Assembly (NCBI GenBank): GCA_002418885.1
Contig: DIEZ01000001.1
Coordinates: 3,043-46,265, forward strand
Direction: 5' to 3'
Source of the DNA: Syntrophaceae bacterium UBA5761
GTDB lineage: Bacteria > Desulfobacterota > Syntrophia > Syntrophales > UBA4778
Length of the DNA stretch: 43,223 nt
Of the stretch, positions 1 through 6,330 are shown in pieces. The position numbers and the translations under genes are program-made. The notes below the pieces were generated by a model. The model saw nothing but the letters and a program-made list of their open reading frames with translations, had not been told where the DNA came from and did not search any database. Numbering within the stretch: the first letter of the stretch is position 1; every line of letters starts with the position of its first letter.

Positions 1-170
1 CCGACTTCTCTATCGATTTTTTCAGGCAGTTTTTCGCCGTAAACGGAAATGCCCTTGCAGACGTAAAGGAGCAGGTCTTGAAGGTCGGCGGTCTCCTCCG
101 GTTTGCCGCACACGCCCCTTACCGTGCAGCCCTGATTCCTTGCGGTTTCCTGACACTGAAAACAAAACAT
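1..170 (-). CDS. hcp: Hybrid cluster protein (hydroxylamine reductase), N-terminal part
   Basis: The reverse strand encodes about 56 residues starting [20 protein letters not shown], followed by [15 protein letters not shown]. This is the highly conserved start of Hcp, including the Cys-x2-Cys...Cys...Cys set (C3, C6, C15, C21) that holds the proximal iron-sulfur cluster. The rest of the gene lies beyond position 1, so the hybrid-cluster domain cannot be seen. A strong AGGAGG ribosome site lies at about 180-188, just upstream of the ATG. Hcp is a cytoplasmic NO/hydroxylamine-scavenging redox enzyme. The neighbouring minus-strand genes (cupin, DUF6448, hemerythrin, DUF1858) probably share its operon. 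Identity of this fragment is near certain; completeness of the gene is unknown. Confidence 0.93.
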   Translation of the reverse strand, partial: MFCFQCQETARNQGCTVRGVCGKPEETADLQDLLLYVCKGISVYGEKLPEKIDREV

Positions 171-212
171 AGCGCGTTGTCCTCCTTTCTTTATTAGCAG
201 CGAATTTCCCGA

Positions 213-593
213 TTATTTGAATCGAAGCATCGTCAGCAGCATCTTGAACGGTCCCTCGGCTTTCACTGCATGGGGTATATCGGCAGGCATCAACAGTGCC
301 TGGCCGGTGGCGACACGGTGTGTTTTTCCGCCCACGGTGAATTCCCCCTCACCATCAAGGACGAGGACCAGCGCGTCGAAGGGGGCTGTATGCTCGCTCA
401 GGCTCTGTCCCGCGTCTAAGGCGAAGAGCGTGACCGTCCCACCCTTGCTTTCGACCAGTGTTCGACTTACGATGCTGCCTTCCGCATAGTCCACCATCCC
501 CGCGATGTCGAATACCTCGCTTGCGGGCATCATTGACTTGACGGGTCGCTCAGTGCCCGTGCCCTTCTTCGTGTCCTTGTTTTCCGCGATCAT
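213..593 (-). CDS. Small cupin-domain protein
   Basis: A 126-residue single-domain cupin. After a charged N-terminal extension of about 20 residues comes a beta-rich core with SEHTAPFDALVLVLDGEGEF (cupin box 1 region) and GQALLMPADIPHAV (box 2, with the typical M-P-x-x-x-P-H ending). Only some of the usual metal-ligand His/Glu positions are evident, so metal use is uncertain. The start at 593 is preceded by AGGAGG at about 599-604, which supports it although it overlaps the end of the upstream gene by 44 bases. The next gene downstream is hcp, 42 bases away. Cupins of this type often sit beside hcp; a role in NO/redox stress is inferred from context only. Confidence 0.8.
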   Translation of the reverse strand: MIAENKDTKKGTGTERPVKSMMPASEVFDIAGMVDYAEGSIVSRTLVESKGGTVTLFALDAGQSLSEHTAPFDALVLVLDGEGEFTVGGKTHRVATGQALLMPADIPHAVKAEGPFKMLLTMLRFK

Positions 594-1182
594 GTGCGCC
601 TCCTGTTTGAATCATGTTGTGCAGCCCCTCGACGTAGTGGACGAATATCACATAGGCCTCCACATACTCCCTTCCGTCCTCGACAGATTCGTCCTTGTGC
701 TTCCCGGCGTCCATCAGGCGTTTAAAGCGTTCCTGGACGCCCTTCTCGGCGGCCTGGCCGATCTTCCATGCAAGCTCGTCCACACTGCCCGTCTCAATGG
801 CCTTGTCTGCTGCGGCCACGGTCGGCTCAACATGCCCCGCGAGCTTTAAGCCCGTGTAAGGCGCGCCTTCGCCCGCGCGATGGATTCTCACCAGTGTCTC
901 GAAAAAGTACATGTCGGCAAGTTCCTTCGCCTCGGGGCCTTTGGTCCTCACGGCGAGCGTCTTCCTGAACGCAGCTTTGATTTCTTCCTCGTGTTCCTTC
1001 GTTACCCATTTGAGAATCGGCGTCACGTCGCCCTTTTCAAGTGCCGCTTTCGCCTCGGTTACCACTGGACCATCCAGCGTGTCGCAGTGGGCCCAAGCCA
1101 CATTAGCGGTAAACAGCCAGGCCCCGAGTAATGCAGCGGCCCAAAGAGCACCGGCAATAACCATCGTCTTCTTCCGCTTCAT
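550..1182 (-). CDS. DUF6448 family exported protein with His-rich tail
   Basis: A 210-residue protein with an N-terminal signal peptide (MKRKKTMVIAGALWAAALLG then WLFTANVAWA, cleavage probably before HCD). The mature part begins HCDTLDGPVV, the hallmark of DUF6448, and continues as an alpha-helical domain rich in His and acidic residues. The C-terminus ends HDRGKQGHEEGHGH, a likely metal-binding tail. An in-frame ATG 24 bases upstream exists, but the ATG at 1182 has AGGAGG six bases before it and is preferred. The last 44 bases are read in another frame as the start of the cupin gene. Periplasmic location is inferred from the signal peptide. Function is unknown; context suggests involvement in the Hcp stress island. 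Confidence 0.8.
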   Translation of the reverse strand: MKRKKTMVIAGALWAAALLGAWLFTANVAWAHCDTLDGPVVTEAKAALEKGDVTPILKWVTKEHEEEIKAAFRKTLAVRTKGPEAKELADMYFFETLVRIHRAGEGAPYTGLKLAGHVEPTVAAADKAIETGSVDELAWKIGQAAEKGVQERFKRLMDAGKHKDESVEDGREYVEAYVIFVHYVEGLHNMIQTGGAHDRGKQGHEEGHGH

Positions 1183-1232
1183 GACAAATCCTCCTTTCTT
1201 AATCACTTTGCCTTCTCACCGTTAAAAGGCCT

Positions 1233-1787
1233 TCATGCCAAGTATTCCTTCTTGAGGCGCCCAAGCATCACGTGAAACTCCTCGTGTTTGCCCTGCCCGA
1301 TCCGCTCATGTTCCAATTTCTCAAAATGCTCAACGACTCTGGAGTCGTCGGCCACGCTGATGCGCCCTTCGGCCATGGGGAAGAGAATCCCGTTTTCCTT
1401 GTCAATGTGATGACTTAGCAAACTGACATATTCGTCCGCCGCCTCGGATATCTTTTCCGCTCTGGAGTCCCGGCCTGATCCGTATGTGGCGAAAGCATCC
1501 TTCAGCCGGGCGATTATCTTTCGGCCTTCGGCGTGCTCAGCGAGCATGACACCGATGAGGCCGCCCTCCCGCGGTAAACCGGCCTGCTTGAAAGCGGGAA
1601 ACAGGAAATCCTCCTCTTTACCATGATGACACTTATCCACGAAGGTCGAGAGGAACTCCGCGATCCCGTCAAGGTCTTTCTTAGGGACGGCACAGCCACC
1701 TTTGACCCTATGCGCAACTGCGCTCAGTATTTTGAGCATGACTTTTATGCCTTCATGCTCTTTCATGAGTTCTTCGGTTGCTCTCAT
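1233..1787 (-). CDS. Hemerythrin-like domain protein
   Basis: A 184-residue four-helix hemerythrin-fold protein starting MRATEELMKEHEGIKVML. The full set of diiron ligands is visible: H in KEHEG, HxxxE in HHGKEEDFLFPAF, H in LAEHAEGRKI and HxxxE in HHIDKENGILFPMAE. Such proteins bind O2 or NO or act as iron/redox sensors in the cytoplasm; there is no signal peptide. The open frame extends further upstream, but the ATG at 1787 is preceded by AAAGGAGG at about 1792-1800 and begins where homology begins. It lies 61 bases after the DUF1858 gene on the same strand and probably belongs to the hcp operon, consistent with repair or scavenging under nitrosative stress. Confidence 0.88.
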   Translation of the reverse strand: MRATEELMKEHEGIKVMLKILSAVAHRVKGGCAVPKKDLDGIAEFLSTFVDKCHHGKEEDFLFPAFKQAGLPREGGLIGVMLAEHAEGRKIIARLKDAFATYGSGRDSRAEKISEAADEYVSLLSHHIDKENGILFPMAEGRISVADDSRVVEHFEKLEHERIGQGKHEEFHVMLGRLKKEYLA

Positions 1788-1848
1788 GCCAACCTCCTTT
1801 CGATTGACCAGATATGGTTTAAATGTCCGATCCGTGTTTCTTCCCGTT

Positions 1849-2052
1849 TTATCCTTCCTGCCGTACGTACTGATCAAGACTCGCCATGAAACTGTCCTCG
1901 TCCAGCCCATAGAGCCTAACGACGTCACCTAGGGTGTGGAAGGCCTGGGCAGGACAGCCGACACAGAGCATCTTCCTCTCAAAGAATACATCCATCGCCG
2001 ACGGATGGTCTCGCAACACTTCATGGACGGTCATGTTCACGTTGAGCTTCAT
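1849..2052 (-). CDS. DUF1858 / hybrid cluster protein-associated redox disulfide protein
   Basis: A 67-residue protein, MKLNVNMTVHEVLRDHPSAM followed by DVFFERKMLCVGCPAQAFHT and an acidic C-terminus. The CVGC pair within a short helical domain marks the DUF1858 family, a version of which is named for its frequent link to hybrid cluster proteins. The two cysteines are thought to form a redox disulfide. No clear ribosome site precedes the ATG at 2052; an upstream extension would be rich in unlikely sequence, so this start is chosen by homology. It is the first gene of the minus-strand run leading to hcp and lies directly downstream of the palindrome at 2088-2103. Confidence 0.82.
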   Translation of the reverse strand: MKLNVNMTVHEVLRDHPSAMDVFFERKMLCVGCPAQAFHTLGDVVRLYGLDEDSFMASLDQYVRQEG

Positions 2053-2087
2053 GATGTCGGATAATAATGGATAATGGCGGGGTTGTC

Positions 2088-2103
2088 TTTGCGCCGGCGC
2101 AAA
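2088..2103. promoter_or_regulatory. Perfect palindrome, candidate operator of the hcp island
   Basis: The 16-base sequence TTTGCGCCGGCGCAAA is its own reverse complement. It lies between the regulator gene and the DUF1858 gene, centred about 43 bases upstream of the DUF1858 start codon. Crp/Fnr-type regulators bind two-fold symmetric sites with TTG-n-n half sites, so the shape suits the adjacent regulator. A possible -10 on the minus strand (TATTAT, 2061-2066) would put the site near -41.5, the usual class II position, but would leave almost no leader. The operator assignment is inference. Confidence 0.5.
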
Positions 2104-2138
2104 CAAGGGATAAATGTTGGCGGGTTTTTTTGAGGGCG

Positions 2139-2837
2139 TCAGTCCTTTTCGGCGAAGAGCATCAGGGCATGGGGGTCGATGATGACGATCCGTTCCCGGC
2201 CGGAGGCAATCCAGCCTTGCTTCTCCCAACTACTCAAGGTGCGGCTTACCGTATAGAGGGTCGTACCCGTATAGTCGGCCAGTTCCCGACGGCTGAGACG
2301 GAAATCGATCAGGATGCCCTCTTCGGTCTTGCGTCCCGATTGCTCCATGATCCGCAAGAGCGCTCTCGCGATGCGCTGTTCCACCCGTTCCGCATGAAGC
2401 TCGAGGTGGCGGCTCTGCAGTTCTTCCAGGCGCTCGATAACCACACGCATCATGTTGACGGCCAATCGCGGGTGTGTGAGGAGGATGTCCTTCATGGTTT
2501 CATGGTCCCAGCCGATGATTTCAGCCTGGTCGACAACCTGCGCCGTCACGGGATATTTCTTTTCCGCAAACAGGGCGGCGGCGGCTGCCAGTTCGCCCGC
2601 AGGGACGTACCGAACGATGATTTCTTTCCCCTCCTCATGCAACTTGGTGAGTTTCAGACGGCCTGCCAGCACGAGGCAGCACATGACGGCGGGGTCGCCT
2701 TCACGAAAAATGGTGGCCCCGGACGGATACACGCTCCTCCGGCCCAGGCCGAAGATGCGGGACACCTCTTCTTCTCCAAGGCCGGAAAACAAGTGGGCCT
2801 GCGTGATGGCGTCGGAAAAAAGGTTGCGATCAGTCAT
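2139..2837 (-). CDS. Crp/Fnr family transcriptional regulator
   Basis: A 232-residue regulator. Residues 10-125 form a cyclic-nucleotide-binding-like beta barrel (PSGATIFREGDPAVMCCLVL), then a long dimer helix (MRVVIERLEELQSRHLELHA), then a C-terminal winged helix with SRRELADYTGTTLYTVSRTL. It lacks the N-terminal cysteine cluster of FNR, so it does not look like an oxygen-labile Fe-S sensor; NNR/DNR/HcpR-like regulators share this property. In the recognition helix the residue aligned with the conserved Glu of CRP/FNR is Tyr (LYTVSR), so its half site probably differs from TTGAT or TGTGA. It sits immediately upstream of and co-directional with the hcp island, which it probably controls. No clear ribosome site precedes the ATG. 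Confidence 0.88.
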   Translation of the reverse strand: MTDRNLFSDAITQAHLFSGLGEEEVSRIFGLGRRSVYPSGATIFREGDPAVMCCLVLAGRLKLTKLHEEGKEIIVRYVPAGELAAAAALFAEKKYPVTAQVVDQAEIIGWDHETMKDILLTHPRLAVNMMRVVIERLEELQSRHLELHAERVEQRIARALLRIMEQSGRKTEEGILIDFRLSRRELADYTGTTLYTVSRTLSSWEKQGWIASGRERIVIIDPHALMLFAEKD

Positions 2838-2922
2838 AGTTCATAATCGATATGCCGATGTTAATCCCCTTGCCAACGATACCGTGATATTCACGCCGGT
2901 GACGCGCTCTCCTTCGTTTCGT

Positions 2923-2946
2923 CTGACCTTACTCCGATTCGGTCAG
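2923..2946. repeat. Inverted repeat in divergent promoter region
   Basis: CTGACC (2923-2928) and GGTCAG (2941-2946) are exact inverted copies separated by 12 bases, in the 260-base gap between the divergently transcribed regulator (minus) and CDF exporter (plus). It may be a protein-binding site or a weak hairpin. No T-run follows on either strand, so it is not a standard terminator. Confidence 0.3.
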
Positions 2947-3097
2947 GATTGAAAGCATCATAAATCGTATCCCTTTGCGTACTGAACCCCGAATGCGGTA
3001 GAATAACTCCGGCGCTACCCAGCTGCCGGGAGAAGATGAAAAGAACCGCTATTGAACCATTTCACCATAGAACGCGCATGATACCGGGTGATGCGCT

Positions 3098-4009
3098 ATG
3101 GGTATGACTGGAGAAAGACGTCTCGCCATCGCCTTTTTTGTCACCCTTCTTATCCTCACGGCCGAAGTCATCGGCGGCTATTTGAGTAACAGCCTTGCCC
3201 TGTTAAGCGACGCGGGGCACATGGCAACAGACGCCCTGGCCATGGGAATCGGGTTTGTTGCGAACCGAATAAGTGGAAGGCCTTCCGACAGATACGCCAC
3301 CTTCGGCTACGGGCGGGTTGGACTCCTGGCGGCACTGATCAACGGGGTGAGTCTCCTCGTTATCGCCGGCTTAATATTCTATGAATCGTACGACAGACTT
3401 CTCTCTCCGCCGGAAATAAATATACCCCTCATGCTCGGCATTGCAACCATCGGCTTTGGGGGGAACTCGATCATGGCCTTTATCCTCGGCCGCAGTCACG
3501 AGGATTTAAACATCAAGGCCGTATGGCTCCATGTCATGGGCGACACCCTCTCGTCTGTCGGCGTCATCATATCCGGAATTGCCATTTACTTCACAGGTTG
3601 GATATATTTGGACCCTATCATCAGCATTGCGATCGGAGGCATCATCGTATGGGGAGGGATAAGGCTTATAAGGGATACGCTCGCGATATTTTTAGACCTA
3701 ACCCCGAAAGGGTTCGACATCAAGGCACTGACGACGGAGATCACGGCGATTCCCGAGGTCATCGGCATCCATGATGTTCACCTCTGGTCTTTTGCCCATG
3801 ACTGCGTGGCATTCTCCGCCCATATCCTGGTGAGCGATCGGACCTTGCAAGAGACTGAGTTGACGAAGGAGCGTATCGAAAAGGTATTAAGGGAGAAGGG
3901 TATTGCTCATACCACCCTTCAGATCGAGTGTAGCTGCACCAACTGCAACGACAGCCTCTACTGTCGGACCGACCCCCATAAGGGCAAAAACATGACCACC
4001 GGCACGTAA
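3098..4009 (+). CDS. Cation diffusion facilitator (CDF) metal exporter
   Basis: A 303-residue inner-membrane protein with about six transmembrane helices in the first 200 residues, followed by a cytoplasmic ferredoxin-fold domain. SDAGHMATDALAM carries the HxxxD metal site of the zinc-type CDF proteins (CzcD/ZitB group), and the C-terminal domain contains VIGIHDVHLWSF. The tail (CSCTNCNDSLYC) is unusually Cys-rich, suggesting additional soft-metal binding or regulation. Zn(II), and possibly Co(II) or Cd(II), exported by proton antiport is the usual activity. It is transcribed away from the stress island and is followed after 128 bases by a purine permease with no obvious functional link. Confidence 0.9.
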   Translation: MGMTGERRLAIAFFVTLLILTAEVIGGYLSNSLALLSDAGHMATDALAMGIGFVANRISGRPSDRYATFGYGRVGLLAALINGVSLLVIAGLIFYESYDRLLSPPEINIPLMLGIATIGFGGNSIMAFILGRSHEDLNIKAVWLHVMGDTLSSVGVIISGIAIYFTGWIYLDPIISIAIGGIIVWGGIRLIRDTLAIFLDLTPKGFDIKALTTEITAIPEVIGIHDVHLWSFAHDCVAFSAHILVSDRTLQETELTKERIEKVLREKGIAHTTLQIECSCTNCNDSLYCRTDPHKGKNMTTGT

Positions 4010-4072
4010 GTGGATAACTTTCGTGGGAAGAAAGCCCGCACTCGAGGCGGCCTGATTGAAGAGTACGCTCCG

Positions 4073-4106
4073 CCTGCCGCTCTTTCGCTGATGCTCCGGC
4101 GGCAGG
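4073..4106 (+). other. Stem-loop ahead of the permease gene
   Basis: CCTGCCGC (4073-4080) pairs exactly with GCGGCAGG (4099-4106) around an 18-base loop, in the 128-base gap before the permease. There is no following T-run. It could be a leader structure or a weak Rho-type end for the CDF gene. The purine riboswitch core was looked for and not found. Confidence 0.3.
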
Positions 4107-4137
4107 TGCGTTGTTACGTTTAACACAGGGAAAGCTG

Positions 4138-5448
4138 ATGAAAGATTTCTTCAAACTCGCGGAACGGAACACCACAATCGGCATCGAGCTGCGGGCCGGC
4201 GTCACCACCTTTTTGATGATGGCATACATCATAGTGGTCAACCCCGGAATTCTGTCCAAAGCGGGCATGCCTTTTGCCGGTGTCCTGTTCGCTACGGTGC
4301 TTGTCTGCGCCTTAAGTTCCATAGCCATGGGCCTTTATGCCAACCTACCTTACAGCCTGGCTCCGGGCATGGGAATCAACGCCTTTTTTACCTTCTCCCT
4401 GGTTCTCGGCATGGGCATCCCCTGGCAGACTGCCTTGGGCGCTGTATTCTTGTCCGGTATCGTGTTTATCTCATTGTCCCTGACCGGTGCCCGGACAACG
4501 ATCGTCAAAGCCATTCCTCAGGCCCTCCGCCTGGGGCTGGCCGCCGGCATCGGGCTCTTTCTGGCTTTGATCGGGCTTCGGAGCGTAGGCTTCATCGTGG
4601 CCAGCCCGGCCACCCTGATCACCTTCGGACCGCTGAATTCCGTTACCATCCTGTTCGTGATCGGCCTTGTGATTACCTCGGCTATGATGCTCAAAAGAAT
4701 ACCCGGAGCCCTGATCCTGGGGGTGATCATCATCTCGCTTATGGCCCTGGCCGTCTCCCAGGCAGGTTGGGTTGCCAAGCCCATCGTGACCCTGCCTGAG
4801 CGTATCTTCTCATGGCCCAGCCCGGAGGTCTTCTTCAAGCTCGACATCGCCGGTGCGCTGACCGCAGGCATGATTATGCCGGTCTTCTCTTTGTTTTTCG
4901 TGGACCTGTTCGACTCCGTTGCCTCGTTTGTGGGCATCTCCCAGGTAGCCGGCCTGACGGAAAAGGACGGCACACCCTCGGACATCGGCAAGGCCTTGCT
5001 GGTTGATGCAGGCTCCACCACCATTTCGGGATTGTTCGGCACATCCTCTGGCACGGTGTATGTTGAATCGGCGGCCGGTATCGAAGAAGGCGGGCGCACC
5101 GGTCTCACCGCAGTGGTGACCGGTATGTTGTTTTTGCCCTTCATGTTCCTGTCGCCCTTGCTTGCTTTCGTGCCCGAGGTGGCCACGGCGCCGGTACTCG
5201 TGCTGGTGGGGGTGTTCATGGCCCAGCCCCTGACTCTGGTCGATTGGAAGAACATGGAGGAAGCCGTCCCCGCCTTCCTGGCCTTGATCCTCATCCCGCT
5301 GACCTTCAGCATCACCCAAGGGGTGATCTGGAGCTTTTTGATCTACACCCTGATAAAGCTGACGCTCGGTAAGGCCAAGGACGTGCACTGGATGCTCTAC
5401 GTCGTTGACGGGTTCGCCGTGCTTTCCCTGTGCCGGCCGCTGTCGTAG
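4138..5448 (+). CDS. NCS2 family purine (adenine/guanine/hypoxanthine) permease
   Basis: A 436-residue, highly hydrophobic protein with about 12-14 membrane segments. It begins MKDFFKLAERNTTIGIELRA, the typical start of the AzgA/GhxP/PbuG branch of NCS2 transporters, and continues GVTTFLMMAYIIVVNPGIL and YSLAPGMGINAFF. LFGTSSGTVYVESAAGI and GGRTGLTAVVTG are also family signatures. It imports purine bases by proton symport in characterised members; the exact base cannot be told from sequence. An in-frame ATG 27 bases upstream is possible, but homology begins at 4138. Confidence 0.92.
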   Translation: MKDFFKLAERNTTIGIELRAGVTTFLMMAYIIVVNPGILSKAGMPFAGVLFATVLVCALSSIAMGLYANLPYSLAPGMGINAFFTFSLVLGMGIPWQTALGAVFLSGIVFISLSLTGARTTIVKAIPQALRLGLAAGIGLFLALIGLRSVGFIVASPATLITFGPLNSVTILFVIGLVITSAMMLKRIPGALILGVIIISLMALAVSQAGWVAKPIVTLPERIFSWPSPEVFFKLDIAGALTAGMIMPVFSLFFVDLFDSVASFVGISQVAGLTEKDGTPSDIGKALLVDAGSTTISGLFGTSSGTVYVESAAGIEEGGRTGLTAVVTGMLFLPFMFLSPLLAFVPEVATAPVLVLVGVFMAQPLTLVDWKNMEEAVPAFLALILIPLTFSITQGVIWSFLIYTLIKLTLGKAKDVHWMLYVVDGFAVLSLCRPLS

Positions 5449-5541
5449 TCTTGGTCGATGCGTTGGGGCTGAGGTGTCGATGCCGGGGGATGAAAGTGTT
5501 TACAGGTCGTTACAAGTTTTCAACAATCCTTTTGAGTTCGG

Positions 5542-6204
5542 ATGGTTCAGATTTACACGAAAAATAACAGCCAAATTCCCTCCATAGATAAATGCTATGA
5601 CCTCATGGCCGAGTACGCCATGCGGCCGAACATCGTCGCGCACTCCATTCTGGTGATGGATGTTGCCCTGGCCATAGCCGACAATGTAAAAATCGGCGTT
5701 GTGATCGACCGGGATCTCGTCATGGCAGCCGCGCTTCTGCACGACATTACCAAGACCCGGTCTCTTGAGACGAAGGAAAGACACGACGCTACGGGCGGCC
5801 GTCTTTTGCGGGACTTAGGTTTCACCCCCGTTGCGGAAATCGTGGAACAGCACGTTATCATCGGGAATATCGACCTCAGAGGGCCTCTTGAAGAGCGGGA
5901 GATCGTGTTCTACGCCGACAAGCGGGTGATGCACGATAGAATCGTGAGTATCGATGAGCGATTGCGTGACTTGGTAGATAGGTACGGTCACACGGAGGAA
6001 ATCATCCGGAGCATCCTTCATGGTAGAAATCTGATTTTTGCCGTTGAACGCAAGATCGACGGCTTGATGAAAGTCGATTTGCAACAAACTGTTTATGGCC
6101 TCGGGAGTTCTTCTCGGTCCGACGAAATAGACGGCGGTCAAAAAGATTGGCGGAAAGCCGGTCAGGCTTCCCTGACCAGGGTCAGGGAAAAGAACGAGGA
6201 TTGA
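5542..6204 (+). CDS. HD domain phosphohydrolase
   Basis: A 220-residue soluble protein with an HD domain covering roughly residues 20-140. The metal-binding residues are visible: H in NIVAHSILVMDVALAIAD, the HD pair in AAALLHDITKTRS, H in IVEQHVIIG and D in FYADKRVMHD. The family includes nucleotide and (p)ppGpp-type phosphohydrolases; this short HDIG-type form has no second domain, so the substrate is unknown. The last 45 residues are low-complexity and charged and may be less conserved. It follows the permease by 93 bases and could be co-transcribed. It converges with the kinase gene at 6331. No strong ribosome site was seen, so the start could be the ATG at residue 22. Confidence 0.82.
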   Translation: MVQIYTKNNSQIPSIDKCYDLMAEYAMRPNIVAHSILVMDVALAIADNVKIGVVIDRDLVMAAALLHDITKTRSLETKERHDATGGRLLRDLGFTPVAEIVEQHVIIGNIDLRGPLEEREIVFYADKRVMHDRIVSIDERLRDLVDRYGHTEEIIRSILHGRNLIFAVERKIDGLMKVDLQQTVYGLGSSSRSDEIDGGQKDWRKAGQASLTRVREKNED

Positions 6205-6278
6205 AGGTTGAGAAGTTGACAGAGCGTCCGTTTTCCCGCTCTCGGTGGCGTTCGTGGGGCGTTGCTAAGATCATATTC

Positions 6279-6302
6279 GCCGCCATCAGTAAAGATGGCG
6301 GC
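6279..6302. terminator. Hairpin between convergent genes
   Basis: GCCGCCATC (6279-6287) and GATGGCGGC (6294-6302) form a perfect 9-base-pair GC-rich stem with a 6-base loop, in the gap between the convergent HD and kinase genes. A second shorter hairpin (6309-6332) overlaps the kinase stop codon. Neither has a T-run, so intrinsic termination is plausible but not demonstrated. Confidence 0.4.
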
Positions 6303-6330
6303 AAGATCGAGCGAAGGATTAAACTTTCGC

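Noticed and set aside
1803..1826. TTGACC...GGTTTAA near-symmetric site upstream of the hemerythrin gene
   Set aside because: Symmetry is imperfect, and it lies in the short gap inside the presumed operon; likely chance.
1788..1928. N-terminal extension of the hemerythrin frame
   Set aside because: The extension runs through the DUF1858 gene end, lacks hemerythrin homology, and the internal ATG has a strong ribosome site.
2889..2899. GTGATATTCAC as a classical CRP/FNR-like site
   Set aside because: The arms are only four bases long and the flanks are not symmetric, far weaker than the palindrome at 2088-2103.
4010..4137. Possible purine riboswitch before the NCS2 permease
   Set aside because: A stem-loop exists, but the conserved purine-riboswitch junction sequence is not present.
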